Below are positions 23,804 to 34,839 of a DNA stretch of 64,000 nucleotides, one piece after another; the first letter of the stretch is position 1; the number at the start of each line of letters is the position of its first letter. Made by a program: the position numbers and the translations under genes. The notes under the pieces were generated by a model that saw only the letters and a program-made list of their open reading frames with translations, did not search any database and was not told where the DNA came from. The stretch comes from an uncultured Amphritea sp. (GTDB lineage: Bacteria > Pseudomonadota > Gammaproteobacteria > Pseudomonadales > Balneatricaceae), in contig NZ_CAKZLP010000011.1 of NCBI RefSeq assembly GCF_937127095.1, forward strand, positions 1 through 64,000, in the 5' to 3' direction.

Positions 23804-24304
23804 ATGGTTAATTATTTGAAAAATATAGATAAAAAGGCTGTTTTATTTGTATGCCTGGGTAACATTTGTCGCTCTCCGACTGCACACGGTGTATTTCGGG
23901 CGCTGGTGGAGCGGCGGGGCCTGGCCCATCTGATCGAGATCGATTCGGCGGGCACGGCGGCCTATCATATCGGCAATCCGCCGGATCATCGGTCAGCTGC
24001 AGCGGCGTTGCGGCGGGGTTACGATCTGAGTGATCTGCGTGCCCGTCAGGCGATTGCTGCGGACTTTGGTCATTACGATTACATTATCGCGATGGATAAA
24101 GAAAATCTTGCTGAGCTTAAATCTATCTGTCCTGCCGGGTTTCAGGGATACCTTGGCCTGTTTCTTGATCTGGCTGAACTGTCTGTACTGGAAGTGCCTG
24201 ATCCCTATTATGGCGGTCCCTCCGGTTTTGATCAGGTACTGGATCTGGTGGAAGCGGCTTCTGAGGCGCTTTTAAATCGTATCGCCAAAGAGCTTAATCA
24301 ATGA
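23804..24304 (+). CDS. Low-molecular-weight protein tyrosine phosphatase
   Basis: A 166-residue phosphatase with the active-site loop CLGNICRSP (Cys17 nucleophile, Arg23) and the general-acid aspartate in DPYYGG. It removes phosphate from phosphotyrosine or similar small substrates in the cytoplasm. It overlaps murB by four bases (ATGA). This is the first clear host gene after the prophage; a phosphatase-murB-rne order is seen in several Oceanospirillales and pseudomonads. Confidence 0.92.
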   Translation: MVNYLKNIDKKAVLFVCLGNICRSPTAHGVFRALVERRGLAHLIEIDSAGTAAYHIGNPPDHRSAAAALRRGYDLSDLRARQAIAADFGHYDYIIAMDKENLAELKSICPAGFQGYLGLFLDLAELSVLEVPDPYYGGPSGFDQVLDLVEAASEALLNRIAKELNQ

Positions 24305-25326
24305 GTCTTCAGTTTCAGGAAAATATCTCTCTTAAGCCCTATAACAGTTTCGGTTTTGATGTGTCGGCGCGCTATTTCGCGCTTCTGGACAGTATTGAGC
24401 AGTTAGCAGATCTGCGCGAGTTTATGCAGCATCAGGCTATCCCTGTGTTGCTGATCGGCGGGGGGAGTAATCTTGTTCTGACCGCGGACCTGGATCTGTT
24501 GGTGGTGGTCAACCGAATTCGCGGATTACACATTAGCGATAATCCGGATGGAACCGTTTCAGTGACCGCGGGTGGTGGTGAAGACTGGCATCAATTTGTT
24601 CGCTGGACCTTGGAGCAGGGGGCATATGGCCTGGAAAATTTATCCCTGATTCCCGGTACTGTGGGTGCGGCTCCGATTCAGAATATCGGTGCTTACGGTG
24701 TCGAGATTAAAGACCGGATGTTGAGTCTGGAGGCGTTTGATCTGGAAACCGGCGAACAGGTTGTCTTTACGTCGGCCGATTGCCAGTTTGATTATCGTGA
24801 CAGCATTTTCAAAAGTCGCTTCCCGGGGCGCTATCTGATTATCGCCGTAACTTTTACCCTGAGTCGTGAGTTTACTCCTGTGCTGCATTATGGTGGCATT
24901 TCCGGTCAGTTGGCGGATCGCGGTATAACATCGCCTGAGCCGCTGCAGTTTAGTGATCTTATCTGTGAGGTGCGTAATAGCAAACTGCCTCAGCCAGAAC
25001 AGCTGGGAAATGCAGGGAGTTTCTTTAAAAATCCGGTAATACCTGAGGATCAGGCGCAACAACTTAAGCAGGTTTTTCCCGGTATGGTGGTTTTTGCCGA
25101 TAAGCCTGGGTACAGTAAGCTGGCCGCGGGCTGGCTGATCGATCAGCTGGGTTGGAAAGGGCGTACTCAAGGTGATGCTGGGGTCTATGAGAAACAGGCG
25201 CTGGTGCTGGTAAATCATGGTAATGCTACAGGTACGGATATTGTTGAGCTGGCTGGTGCGATTCAGGCGGATGTCTATAAGCAGTATGGTGTAATGCTTG
25301 AGATTGAGCCCCGCTGTTATCCCTGA
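24301..25326 (+). CDS. murB: UDP-N-acetylenolpyruvoylglucosamine reductase
   Basis: This 341-residue FAD enzyme reduces the enolpyruvyl group to make UDP-N-acetylmuramate, the second committed step of peptidoglycan synthesis. Type I MurB features are present: NSFGFDVSARYF, the flavin-binding LLIGGGSNLV, ENLSLIPGTVGAAPIQNIGAYG, the proton-donating serine in NAGSFFKNP, and a C-terminal EIEPRCYP. The length matches E. coli MurB. It ends before a bidirectional terminator facing rne. Confidence 0.95.
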   Translation: MSLQFQENISLKPYNSFGFDVSARYFALLDSIEQLADLREFMQHQAIPVLLIGGGSNLVLTADLDLLVVVNRIRGLHISDNPDGTVSVTAGGGEDWHQFVRWTLEQGAYGLENLSLIPGTVGAAPIQNIGAYGVEIKDRMLSLEAFDLETGEQVVFTSADCQFDYRDSIFKSRFPGRYLIIAVTFTLSREFTPVLHYGGISGQLADRGITSPEPLQFSDLICEVRNSKLPQPEQLGNAGSFFKNPVIPEDQAQQLKQVFPGMVVFADKPGYSKLAAGWLIDQLGWKGRTQGDAGVYEKQALVLVNHGNATGTDIVELAGAIQADVYKQYGVMLEIEPRCYP

Positions 25327-25356
25327 TAGATCGAATGACTCTGCTATACGCAGAAC

Positions 25357-25390
25357 ATAAAAAAGCCGGCTGAATAGCCGGCTTTTTTGT
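25357..25390. terminator. Bidirectional terminator between murB and rne
   Basis: AGCCGGCT arms around a GAAT loop are flanked by an A run on the left and a T run on the right (about 25359-25388). It can end transcription from both convergent genes. Confidence 0.9.
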
Positions 25391-25404
25391 CAGTTTACAG
25401 AGTC

Positions 25405-28400
25405 TCAGCTATCGCTGTTTTCCTGCTGACGCGGATCATTAGGCGCGCGGCGCTGGCGACGCTGACGTGGCGCCGCTGCTTCGGCTTCCGGTGCCGCAGT
25501 GGGTGCTGCTTCACGACGGGGACGGGCAGTCATTACTTCATCAGGTGCTACAGCCGGTGCTGTCAGATCGGGGCGCTTGCGCACACGACGTCCGGTAGGG
25601 CGTTGCTCCTCTTCAGTAACTGTCTGCGCAGCTGCCTCTGGAGTTGTTTCGATTTCGATTTCAACTTCGAGAGTCTCAGCTGGCGTAATCGTATCTGCAG
25701 TCGTCTCAGTGACAGGCTCTGCGGCGACGGGGGCTTCTGTAGCTACTGTTTTAGTTTCATCGACAGGCTTGGTCTCAGAAACGTTTTCTGTAACGATAAC
25801 CTCGTCAGCTACGGTCGCTGCAGTCGCTATCTCTTCAGGGGCGGTTTCTTCTACAGCTTTTTCAGCTATAGCTTCTTCAGCTACAGCTTCTTCGGCTACC
25901 GTTTGTTTAACTAGTGTCACTTCTTCCGCTACAGCTTCTTCAGAAACAGGTGTTTCGTCAGCAGGAGTCTCAGGAGTAGTGACTTCAGCAGCCTTAGTTT
26001 CAACAGCCTTAGTATCAGAAGCCGCTTCGGGCTGTTCGATCTGTTCCGCTACAGTGTCTGCTGCGTCGGGTTCAGTCAGCTCAGTCACCGCAGGTTCGGC
26101 CGCTTTTTCAGTAACTGCTTCTACAGCTACCGGTGCAGATTCTACAGGTTCTGGTTTAACGGCATCGGCAGTCAGGTTGTCTGCTGTCTCAGAAGATTCT
26201 GCAGCGGTAGACTGATCAGCTTCATTGCTGGTTGAGCTATCTGCTTTTGGTCCACGACGACGCTGGCGGCGCTTGCGTGGAGCTTCTTCAGTCTTAGCGT
26301 CGGCCTGAGAATCACTCTGAGTCTTTTCTGCAGGCGTTGGCTGGCTAGCTTCACTGTCAACCGGCAGTTGTGCCGTTGTTTCTGCTGCAGCATCGGTTGT
26401 GGTTAGCTGCTCATTCGTTTCGGTAGTGTTGCTGTCAGCAGTGCGTTTACCGCTTCGCTCACCGCGACGACGACGTCCGCGACGGCGTTCGCCGCGCGCG
26501 CGTCCATCTTCATTCTGCTCAGCAGGCTTGTCCTGTTCGTTACTCTTTTGAGGGGTTTCCTGTTGAGTAGCGTTCTGTTGGGCATTGTTTTGCTCTTCAG
26601 GTTTATCCTGTTGAGAGTTTTTATCACGCTCGCTACGACGGCGATTGCGCGAACGTCCACGACCAGAATCTTCAGGGGCTTCATCACGATCACGTGATCC
26701 CTGCGGTTCAGGCGTATCAGACAGGTTGTCAATAATCGTGTCGTTGTCACGGCGTTGATTGCGGTTACGATCACGATCACGGCGATTGTTGCTGCCACCG
26801 GTGCGTTTACGACCGCGTTGTTTCTTATTGCGCTCTTCCTGCTCCAGTTCCTGCTTGGCTTTTTCCTGCTCCAGTCGGGCTTTCTCTTTGGCGTCTTCAG
26901 AATTGCCAAACAAACCGCCCAGGGCATTGAAAATGCGACTGGTCAGGGAAGGGGCTGCAGCAGTCTGCTGAACAGGTGCTACCGGCTGCGGTGCAGGTGC
27001 TGCCTGTGCCGGAGCCGGTGTTGACGGTGCAACAGTACTGACTGCAGCGCGCTCACGAACAGGCTGCGTTCGGGCGGCTTCTACTTCCAGCTCTTCCTGA
27101 GGCTCAGGTTGCAGGGTATAGCTGGCATCATTGGTGTTGATCACTGTGTGATCATCCCGCAGGCGAACCACTTCGTAATGAGGTGTTTCCATGTTCGGGT
27201 TGGGTATAACCACCACACGAACTTTATGACGTAATTCAACTTCGTGAACTTCACGACGTTTTTCGTTGAGCAGGAAGGTCGCCACAGAGACCGGCAGAAT
27301 AGCGCGAATCTGCGCGGTGCGGTCTTTGGATGATTCCTCTTCAATCAGGCGTAGAATCGACAGTGCAAGCGACTCTGGATCACGTACGGTGCCCTGGCCA
27401 TTGCAACGAGGGCAAACGGCTCCACGGCTTTCGATCAGCGATGGACGTAGTCTCTGACGAGACATCTCCATCAGGCCGAAGCGGGAGATGCGACCTAGCT
27501 GTACGCGGGCACGGTCTACCTTCAGCGCATCACGCATCCGGTTTTCAACATCGCGCTGGTTCTTAATGGGGGTCATATCGATAAAGTCGATAACGATCAG
27601 ACCGCCGATGTCTCGCAGGCGTAGCTGGCGAGAGATCTCATCAGCGGCTTCCAGGTTGGTCTGCAACGCGGTTTCTTCAATATCGTTACCGCGGGTTGCG
27701 CGGGCAGAGTTGATGTCGATCGATACCAGTGCTTCAGTGGGGTCGATAACAATAGAGCCGCCTGAAGGCAGGTGGACTTCACGCTGGAAAGCGGTTTCGA
27801 TCTGGCTCTCAATTTGGAAGCGGTTGAACAGAGGGATCGCTTCATCATACAACTTGATCTTGTTCTGGTAGCTGGGCATGACCTGCTGAACGAAGTTCAG
27901 GGCTTCCTGATAGACCTCTGGCTTATCGATTAGCACTTCACCGATGTCCTGGCGCAGGTAGTCGCGGATTGCACGGATAACCACGTTGCTTTCCTGATAG
28001 ATCAGGAAGGGCGCGCGACGCTCTTCAGCAGCTCCGGTAATCGCTTCCCACAGGGTCATCAGATAATCAAGGTCCCATTGCAGCTCTTCTGAGGTGCGAC
28101 CGATGCCGGCGGTACGTACGATGGCGCCGGTCTTTGGCGGAATGGTGACGCCATCAAGCGCTTCTTTCAGCTGTTTGCGATCATCGCCTTCGATGCGGCG
28201 GGAGATACCGCCTGCACGTGGGTTGTTCGGCATCAGTACCAGATAGCGGCCTGCCAGGCTGATAAAAGTGGTCAGCGCAGCACCTTTGTTGCCGCGCTCT
28301 TCCTTATCAACCTGAACAATGACTTCAGTGCCTTCAGCGATCACTTCTTTAATATTAGGACGTCCACCTTTATCGGTGCCCTTTTTGAAGTATTCGCGGG

Positions 28401-28620
28401 AGATCTCTTTGAGAGGCAGAAAGCCATGGCGCTCGGAGCCATATTCTACGAAAGCGGCTTCCAGGCTAGGTTCAACCCGGGTGATTTTGCCTTTGTAGAT
28501 GTTGGCTTTTTTCTGTTCGCGGGAGCTGGATTCGATATCCAGATCATAAAGGCGCTGCCCATCAACCAGGGCAACGCGCAACTCTTCTTGTTGAGTTGCG
28601 TTAATTAGCATTCTTTTCAT
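25405..28620 (-). CDS. rne: Ribonuclease E
   Basis: A 1,071-residue endoribonuclease, the scaffold of the RNA degradosome and processor of rRNA, tRNA and mRNA. The catalytic half has the S1 domain (about 35-125), the metal-binding Asp302 ([12 protein letters not shown]) and Asp345 (IVIDFIDM), and the zinc-link CPRC at 403-406. A short amphipathic stretch at about 558-572 ([14 protein letters not shown]) looks like the membrane anchor. The C-terminal half is arginine-rich, then long and acidic with many repeats built from Ala, Glu, Val and Thr, and ends with a basic [13 protein letters not shown] tail, probably a polynucleotide phosphorylase-binding site. A 497-base leader separates it from rluC. 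Confidence 0.97.
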   Translation of the reverse strand: MKRMLINATQQEELRVALVDGQRLYDLDIESSSREQKKANIYKGKITRVEPSLEAAFVEYGSERHGFLPLKEISREYFKKGTDKGGRPNIKEVIAEGTEVIVQVDKEERGNKGAALTTFISLAGRYLVLMPNNPRAGGISRRIEGDDRKQLKEALDGVTIPPKTGAIVRTAGIGRTSEELQWDLDYLMTLWEAITGAAEERRAPFLIYQESNVVIRAIRDYLRQDIGEVLIDKPEVYQEALNFVQQVMPSYQNKIKLYDEAIPLFNRFQIESQIETAFQREVHLPSGGSIVIDPTEALVSIDINSARATRGNDIEETALQTNLEAADEISRQLRLRDIGGLIVIDFIDMTPIKNQRDVENRMRDALKVDRARVQLGRISRFGLMEMSRQRLRPSLIESRGAVCPRCNGQGTVRDPESLALSILRLIEEESSKDRTAQIRAILPVSVATFLLNEKRREVHEVELRHKVRVVVIPNPNMETPHYEVVRLRDDHTVINTNDASYTLQPEPQEELEVEAARTQPVRERAAVSTVAPSTPAPAQAAPAPQPVAPVQQTAAAPSLTSRIFNALGGLFGNSEDAKEKARLEQEKAKQELEQEERNKKQRGRKRTGGSNNRRDRDRNRNQRRDNDTIIDNLSDTPEPQGSRDRDEAPEDSGRGRSRNRRRSERDKNSQQDKPEEQNNAQQNATQQETPQKSNEQDKPAEQNEDGRARGERRRGRRRRGERSGKRTADSNTTETNEQLTTTDAAAETTAQLPVDSEASQPTPAEKTQSDSQADAKTEEAPRKRRQRRRGPKADSSTSNEADQSTAAESSETADNLTADAVKPEPVESAPVAVEAVTEKAAEPAVTELTEPDAADTVAEQIEQPEAASDTKAVETKAAEVTTPETPADETPVSEEAVAEEVTLVKQTVAEEAVAEEAIAEKAVEETAPEEIATAATVADEVIVTENVSETKPVDETKTVATEAPVAAEPVTETTADTITPAETLEVEIEIETTPEAAAQTVTEEEQRPTGRRVRKRPDLTAPAVAPDEVMTARPRREAAPTAAPEAEAAAPRQRRQRRAPNDPRQQENSDS

Positions 28621-29117
28621 TGTTTGTTAGCGTTCTCTTATAACACTAACGCACTTCATCCGGCCGCAAGCCACACAGAGAGGTGTCTGCAAACTAAACA
28701 GACACAGAAAACCAAGTCTTCGTAACGACTCATGTGTTTAACTTAATGCCAGGCAACACAATGATGTTGTCTGGTCTTATCGACGGTGAAGGAAACAGTT
28801 GCCTCATATCGACTTCTTATTTCGAGTCTGATCAGGTTGTGTCTGCCGGTTTATATTGGCAGGTTCCGGGCAACTGACATCTTCACCTCCAACTGGCTTT
28901 GTAATTCAGGGCATTGCCAGCTGGATGAAATACGTAGTAATTCTCTTAAAATTGATGCTGTACGAGGGATTCAAACCGATTATTTGCCTGATTCTTCAAA
29001 CTAAATTGCAAAATAATAGGGAATTTCAAATTAGCTAAAGCCAACTGCCCGCAGCAGCGCTAGAATATAGCAGCTTAAACAGATAGCATCAATCGAAAGG
29101 TCCGATATCCCATTAAT
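28621..29117. promoter_or_regulatory. rne-rluC intergenic region with long rne leader
   Basis: No gene is seen in these 497 bases. In E. coli the same divergent arrangement holds a long rne 5' untranslated region that RNase E itself binds for feedback control. Several short inverted repeats occur here (for example TTATAACACTAA near 28640 and the CCAGGCAACACAATGATGTTGTCTGG type around 28750-28775), in keeping with a structured leader. Promoters for both genes must lie here, but I cannot place them confidently. Confidence 0.5.
28749..28774 (-). ncRNA. Hairpin in the rne leader
   Basis: A stem of CCAGGCAACA with TGTTGTCTGG, closed by CAATGA, lies in the probable rne 5' leader. In E. coli, stem-loops of the rne leader are the binding sites for RNase E autoregulation. 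The pairing is seen; the role is inference by position. Confidence 0.45.
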
Positions 29118-30098
29118 ATGTCAGAAGAAACAGCAGTATCAGCCCCTGCAGTGCAATGGTTTGAAATAGATTCAGAGTTAGCCGGGCAGCGGATAGATAA
29201 TTTCCTGCGCACCCGTCTAAAAGGTGCTCCTAAAACATTGATCTACCGGATTTTACGCAAAGGTGAGGTCAGGGTTAATAAAAAGCGCATTAAACCGGAT
29301 TACCGTTTACAGGATGGCGATCTGGTCAGAGTTCCGCCTATCAGACTGAGTGAAGAGAAGCCTCAGGCAACGGTCAGCGATAATCTCAAACATCTGGTTG
29401 AGAACGCTATCCTGTTTGAAGATGATGATCTCATCGTGTTGAACAAACCTTCAGGGCTGGCGGTTCATGGTGGCAGTGGTATCAGCCTTGGTTTGATAGA
29501 GTCGATCCGCCAGATACGCCCGGATGCCCGTTTTCTTGAGTTGGTGCACCGGCTGGACCGGGATACCTCGGGCTGTATTATGGTGGCTAAAAAACGCAGT
29601 GCGTTGCGCTTTCTCCATGCCGCGCTGCAAGCTAAACAGATCACCAAAATCTACCATGCACTGGTAGAGGGTAAATGGTCTGCCCGCAAAACAAAGGTCG
29701 ACGCTCCGCTGCAAAAGAATGAACTAAAGTCCGGAGAGCGGATCGTAAAAGCCCATCCTCTGGGAAAGCCTTCGCTCACCGAGTATAAGGTTTTACAGCG
29801 TTTTGATGGTTTGGCTACACTGGTTGAGGCGCGGCCTATCACCGGACGTACCCATCAGATCCGGGTGCATTGCCAGTTTGCAGGACACCCGATCATTGGT
29901 GATGATAAATATGGTACAGACCCGGTCAATCGGGAGATGAAAGGTTACGGTATGCGCCGTTTATTTCTTCATGCTGCTGAGCTACGTGTACCTCTGCCAT
30001 CCGGTGGCAGAAAAATTTTCCACGCCCCATTGGGGGATGAGTTGGAAAACGGGTTAAAAAAATTGCAGAAAATTGACGGGCAGTCATCAGCCCGGTAA
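29118..30098 (+). CDS. rluC: 23S rRNA pseudouridine synthase C
   Basis: A 326-residue enzyme that makes pseudouridine at 955, 2504 and 2580 of 23S rRNA. It has an N-terminal S4 RNA-binding domain (about 22-80: [25 protein letters not shown]) and an RluA-type catalytic domain with HRLDRDTSG (catalytic Asp147), and GRTHQIRVH near the C terminus. Divergent pairing with rne is conserved in gammaproteobacteria and supports RluC over the related RluD. Confidence 0.93.
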   Translation: MSEETAVSAPAVQWFEIDSELAGQRIDNFLRTRLKGAPKTLIYRILRKGEVRVNKKRIKPDYRLQDGDLVRVPPIRLSEEKPQATVSDNLKHLVENAILFEDDDLIVLNKPSGLAVHGGSGISLGLIESIRQIRPDARFLELVHRLDRDTSGCIMVAKKRSALRFLHAALQAKQITKIYHALVEGKWSARKTKVDAPLQKNELKSGERIVKAHPLGKPSLTEYKVLQRFDGLATLVEARPITGRTHQIRVHCQFAGHPIIGDDKYGTDPVNREMKGYGMRRLFLHAAELRVPLPSGGRKIFHAPLGDELENGLKKLQKIDGQSSAR

Positions 30099-30108
30099 GG
30101 CGTTATCA

Positions 30109-31215
30109 ATGAGTCAACAGATTAATACTGAAGAGTTTAATAAAGCAGCAGATGCCATGCTTAAAAGTGGCAGAGCACCCAATACCGATGATCTGGCAAA
30201 GGTGCTCGGGGTGGTGCCAGAGCAGCTGGTGGCACTGCTGGAACAGTGGTGGACGGTGTTGCCTGATCGGATGCGAATGTATGGCGATTCCTCGCCTAAA
30301 ATGCCGGAGCTGCCAGAATCCTTAGTCCATAGCTTTGAGTCTATGTGGCAGCTTGCTGTACAGGAAGCGCAGTCCTCTTTATCGACCGATAAGCAATATC
30401 AGCAACTGGCCAGTGAAGATGCTCGTCGACACTCAGAAACCGAACTGTTTAAGGCGCAAAGTCAGCAGGCGGAGATGGATCAGAATGTTCGCGACCTGCA
30501 GCAGCAGCTGGTGCAGGAGAAACATCAGATCCAGGTGTTGGAAGCAGAGGTTTCGGTGCTGAAAATAAACCTGGGAACCGCCATCTCTGAGCAAAAAGCT
30601 GAAGAGCAGCGTCGTTTGAATGTCGAGCAGGAGTTGAACCTGCTGCAGAAAAAAATGGACGACTCTAAACGTACCTTCGATCAGCGCATTGTCGATGAGC
30701 AGCGACACAGTCTTGAACAGGTTGCTAAGGTTGAGGCCGATACCCGCTATTACCGTAGTGCGCTGGAAAAGTTTCGCGATGAGTGTGGTCGTAAAGAGTC
30801 CGCTCTGACCAAAGATATCCATAACCTTCAGGCTCTGGTGGCGAAGAAAGATGTCAAGCTGGAAACATCTGCGACTCAGATTAAAACGCTGGAAGCAGAG
30901 CTAAAGCGATATAAATCTGAAGATAGTCAGAATGGCCGCGAGCGGAGTCAGCTAAGTAGTCTGTTACTAACGGAACAGAACCGCAGTAAGCGCCTTGAAG
31001 ACAAAGTCAATGAAGTTAAAGAGGAGCTGAAGCGGGTTAATCAGAAAAACCTGCTGGCGGTTAACGATGCATCCCGGCGTGAAAATATGCTTCGGGGACA
31101 GGTTAAAGATAAAACCGAGGAGGTGATGCGTGCAACCGCTCGGCTGGTCACTCAGGAGAAAAAAATCACCTCATGTGAAGAAGAGATACGTAAGTTACGT
31201 AATCGACTGAGCTGA
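30109..31215 (+). CDS. KfrA-like DNA-binding coiled-coil protein
   Basis: A 368-residue protein with a small N-terminal domain (about 1-110: DAMLKSGRAPNTDDLAKVLG) like the KfrA_N DNA-binding domain, followed by a long coiled coil with heptad-like charge patterns (about 110-360). KfrA on plasmids binds DNA and forms filament-like assemblies through its coiled coil. ATG 30109 is chosen over 30073 because the latter overlaps rluC. It follows rluC by 10 bases and is likely co-transcribed. Chromosomal function is not established. Confidence 0.75.
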   Translation: MSQQINTEEFNKAADAMLKSGRAPNTDDLAKVLGVVPEQLVALLEQWWTVLPDRMRMYGDSSPKMPELPESLVHSFESMWQLAVQEAQSSLSTDKQYQQLASEDARRHSETELFKAQSQQAEMDQNVRDLQQQLVQEKHQIQVLEAEVSVLKINLGTAISEQKAEEQRRLNVEQELNLLQKKMDDSKRTFDQRIVDEQRHSLEQVAKVEADTRYYRSALEKFRDECGRKESALTKDIHNLQALVAKKDVKLETSATQIKTLEAELKRYKSEDSQNGRERSQLSSLLLTEQNRSKRLEDKVNEVKEELKRVNQKNLLAVNDASRRENMLRGQVKDKTEEVMRATARLVTQEKKITSCEEEIRKLRNRLS

Positions 31216-31276
31216 ACGGAAGACGCCAGATTATTCGCTAAGCCGACCTTTGTTTAGGTGATGCTGAAGATAGGTT

Positions 31277-31305
31277 TTCCGAAAACGGTAACGGTGTATT
31301 ATAAT
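31277..31305 (+). promoter_or_regulatory. Putative cysB promoter
   Basis: TATAAT at 31300-31305 is preceded 17 bases earlier by a weak TTCCGA. The cysB ATG lies 44 bases further on with GGAGG well placed. A weak -35 suits a gene under its own negative control. Confidence 0.5.
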
Positions 31306-31348
31306 CAATAGTTATTAAAATATAGTTTTATCGTTGTTGGAGGTATAA

Positions 31349-32323
<975 letters not shown>

Positions 32324-32364
32324 CCGGCAGGCGGTTTTAAGAAGCCATACAGATCTGCTGCCAG

Positions 32365-32388
32365 AAAGCCTCCCGTGAGGCTTTTTTT
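32365..32388 (+). terminator. cysB terminator
   Basis: AAAGCCTC (32365-32372) and GAGGCTTT (32377-32384) pair around CCGT and run into seven T residues. It ends cysB transcription only about 10 bases before the next start codon. Confidence 0.9.
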
Positions 32389-32397
32389 ATATTTTTG

Positions 32398-33399
32398 ATG
32401 CAGGGTTCCGGTCCATTGTCAGTCTACTTTACACTTATTTTTAATCTTTCTGATATTGAAGGTTCTGGTGCCTCTCAGCAGTTTCCTCTGTCGTTGACTG
32501 AATTTCTGCGTTCACGCCTGACTGATGGGGATGGTTTAAGGCTGACAGAACTGTTGGCTGATGGCTATATCAGTGTCGATAACACCGAAGTTTCAACTGA
32601 TCAGCTGCTTAACGGAACTGAACAGCTCTGTGTGAGGTTGCCGGATCACGCTGAAGAGGACGTGGACACAGGCTGGCGGTTGCTGTGGCAAAACAGTGAG
32701 CTGATGGCGGTGTATAAGCCGCATCAGCTACCGGTTAGCCGTACTACCCGTAATCTCTATAATACCCTGATCTCTCTGGTGCGGCGGCAAACACCTTATT
32801 ATGATGCCCGCTTGTTACATCGGTTGGATACCGAGACGGCCGGGGTGATGTTGTTAGCGAAAGATGCAGACGCAGATCGGCGCTGGAAGCCTCGTCTGCA
32901 TGAACTGATTCATAAAAAGATCTACCACGCCTGGGTTGAGGGTGTGCCTGACTGGCAAGCAAAACTCATGGAGTGTGAGTTATCTGAAAAAAACGGCAGC
33001 TTAATACGCAGTCAGGTATATGTCGTTGATCCGGCTGAGGCGTGTCACTTTATAAAGCCGCGCCATACTAAGACGGAGTTCAGGGTAATAACCAGTTATG
33101 CAGGCAGGGCACTGATTGAGTGTCACTTGTATACGGGCCGAAAGCACCAGATTCGTGTTCAACTGAGCTATCTGGGTTATCCGCTGGTGGGTGATAAAAT
33201 CTATGGACATCAGGGGTATTATTACCTGAAGCGAATAGAGCAGGGACTGGACGATACCGACTTTGAACGGCTGGGCAGCCCCTATCATCTGTTGCAGGCA
33301 GTTGAGCTAACACTGGATATTGACGGCCAGGTGGTGACGCTAGCGTTACCGGAAGAGCAGCGATTGCTGTCGGTTTCTGATCGGCCGGTTCACAACTGA
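32398..33399 (+). CDS. RluA-family pseudouridine synthase
   Basis: A 333-residue pseudouridine synthase with catalytic aspartate in HRLDTETAG and GRKHQIRVQL near the C terminus. The N-terminal part has a degenerate S4-like region (SLTEFLRSRLTDGDG, LADGYISVDN). It would modify rRNA or tRNA; the exact target cannot be told. The ATG at 32398 is directly after the cysB terminator with no clear ribosome binding site, so the true start may be further inside or expression may rely on read-through. Confidence 0.8.
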   Translation: MQGSGPLSVYFTLIFNLSDIEGSGASQQFPLSLTEFLRSRLTDGDGLRLTELLADGYISVDNTEVSTDQLLNGTEQLCVRLPDHAEEDVDTGWRLLWQNSELMAVYKPHQLPVSRTTRNLYNTLISLVRRQTPYYDARLLHRLDTETAGVMLLAKDADADRRWKPRLHELIHKKIYHAWVEGVPDWQAKLMECELSEKNGSLIRSQVYVVDPAEACHFIKPRHTKTEFRVITSYAGRALIECHLYTGRKHQIRVQLSYLGYPLVGDKIYGHQGYYYLKRIEQGLDDTDFERLGSPYHLLQAVELTLDIDGQVVTLALPEEQRLLSVSDRPVHN

Positions 33400-33415
33400 A
33401 CCGGCTTTTACCTGC

Positions 33416-34429
33416 TTAAAATGCGGCCATCAGTTTGCGATAACTGTTGCAGCGATCTTCAAAACCGTGGGTGACATTCACCAGCATCAGTTCCTCTGCA
33501 TGGTAGTGTTGTGCCAGTAGTTCAAGTTCTTCACGGCACTCAGTCGCTGAGCCGCTGACCACTGAATCAAGGGTTTCCTGATAATAGGCCTGATCCGATA
33601 GTGGCAGCTTGTTGACAAGACTCAGAGCTTCCTCAGGACTGCGGATATGCTCACGAATACCGTGGCGGAACGCCATCACTTTCCAGTACATATTAGGGGC
33701 GGCCAGATAGGCGGCCTCCTCTTTACTGTCAGCGCAGAGGCAGGCGACCGAGAGGATTGTCTGTGGCTGCTCCAGTCCACGTCCATTGGGCCGGAACCTT
33801 GTTTTATAGCGTTCAAAGATCTCTGCTGGCCGTTCATGGGTGCCGATAAACAGTGCCAGAACAAAACCCAGACCGAGCTCAGCAGCCAGATCAACACTGC
33901 CGCTGCTGGACCCCAGCGTCCATAGTTGTGGGGCTGTGGCATTGATCGGCGTGGCGTTGATACCGAAAAAAGGGTGTTCAGCGGGCAGATTGTCATGCAG
34001 AAATCCGCTCAGATCACTCAGCAGGTGAGGGTATAGCTCTGCGGTGTTGGGTCTGTTCGGAAAAGCCAGCGCTCTGCTGGTCAGGTCAGTACCGCCGGGT
34101 GCGCGGCCAACGCCCAGATCGATTCTTCCCGGGTTGAGTGCTTCCAGCGTGCGAAACACTTCAGCCACTTTCAAAGGGCTGTAGTGGGACAGCATGACAC
34201 CGCCGCTGCCGACACGAATCTTTTGGGTATTCTGGGCGATATGAGCAATCAGAATTTCCGGGCAGGAGCTGGAGTAACTGGCAGTATCATGGTGTTCAGC
34301 AATCCAGAAACGGTGGTAACCCAGCTCTTCGCACAGCTGCGCCAGGCGGGTAGAGTAGTGTAGCCCCTGAGTTTGAGACTGGCCGTCGTGAGCTGGAGAC
34401 TGGTCAACAACGCTGAGCTTAAACTTCAT
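33416..34429 (-). CDS. Luciferase-like flavin-dependent oxidoreductase (LLM class)
   Basis: A 337-residue TIM-barrel flavoenzyme of the bacterial luciferase-like monooxygenase group, MsnO8/YhbW type. Family blocks include MKFKLSVVDQSPAHDG at the start, HRFWIAEHHDTASYSSSCPEI, GSGGVMLSHYSPLKVAE and RIDLGVGRAPGG. It probably uses reduced FMN with an unknown substrate. ATG 34429 has CAGGAG just upstream; it overlaps the end of the upstream GlcG-like gene, so they form one operon. Confidence 0.88.
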   Translation of the reverse strand: MKFKLSVVDQSPAHDGQSQTQGLHYSTRLAQLCEELGYHRFWIAEHHDTASYSSSCPEILIAHIAQNTQKIRVGSGGVMLSHYSPLKVAEVFRTLEALNPGRIDLGVGRAPGGTDLTSRALAFPNRPNTAELYPHLLSDLSGFLHDNLPAEHPFFGINATPINATAPQLWTLGSSSGSVDLAAELGLGFVLALFIGTHERPAEIFERYKTRFRPNGRGLEQPQTILSVACLCADSKEEAAYLAAPNMYWKVMAFRHGIREHIRSPEEALSLVNKLPLSDQAYYQETLDSVVSGSATECREELELLAQHYHAEELMLVNVTHGFEDRCNSYRKLMAAF

Positions 34430-34838
34430 CGGTTGCTCCTGCAGGGGTGAAGCCGGCCTGGTCGATAGCGGCAAGGGCGATCATTTTATCTTCTGCGGCG
34501 CTACCACCAGAGATGCCGACGCCGCCGATCAGTTGGCCCTGATGAAACACCGGCTCACCTCCGGCAAATAGAATCAGACCTTCATTGGTCTGTTCAAAGC
34601 TGTCCAGTTGCTGTTCCCGCACGAGTTGGCCCAGTGCTTCGGTGGGGGCGCCAAACAGTACGGCGCTGCGGGCTTTCTTCTGGGCAATGTCAACAGACCC
34701 TAGTGGGGAACCATCCATGCGTTGAAACGCGCACAGGTTGCCACCAGCATCGCAGACAGCGATGTTTACATTAACGGTTGCGTTTGTGGCGAAGGCGATC
34801 GCCTTATTCAGTAGCTGCTGGCTTTGTTCAAATAACAT
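34419..34838 (-). CDS. GlcG/HbpS-like protein
   Basis: A 139-residue protein of the GlcG/HbpS (DUF336) family: VNIAVCDAGGNLCAFQRMDGSP, SVDIAQKKARSAVLFGAPTEAL and IGGVGISGG. Members bind heme or small ligands and often sit beside oxidoreductases or propanediol and aromatic degradation genes. ATG 34838 overlaps the stop of the sigma-54 regulator by a few bases; TTG 34847 is an alternative start. Function here is unknown. Confidence 0.8.
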   Translation of the reverse strand: MLFEQSQQLLNKAIAFATNATVNVNIAVCDAGGNLCAFQRMDGSPLGSVDIAQKKARSAVLFGAPTEALGQLVREQQLDSFEQTNEGLILFAGGEPVFHQGQLIGGVGISGGSAAEDKMIALAAIDQAGFTPAGATDEV

Positions 34839-34839
34839 C

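Noticed and set aside
25499..26215. 238-codon forward frame rich in serine, valine and threonine
   Set aside because: It is the mirror of the repetitive acidic C terminus of RNase E on the other strand.
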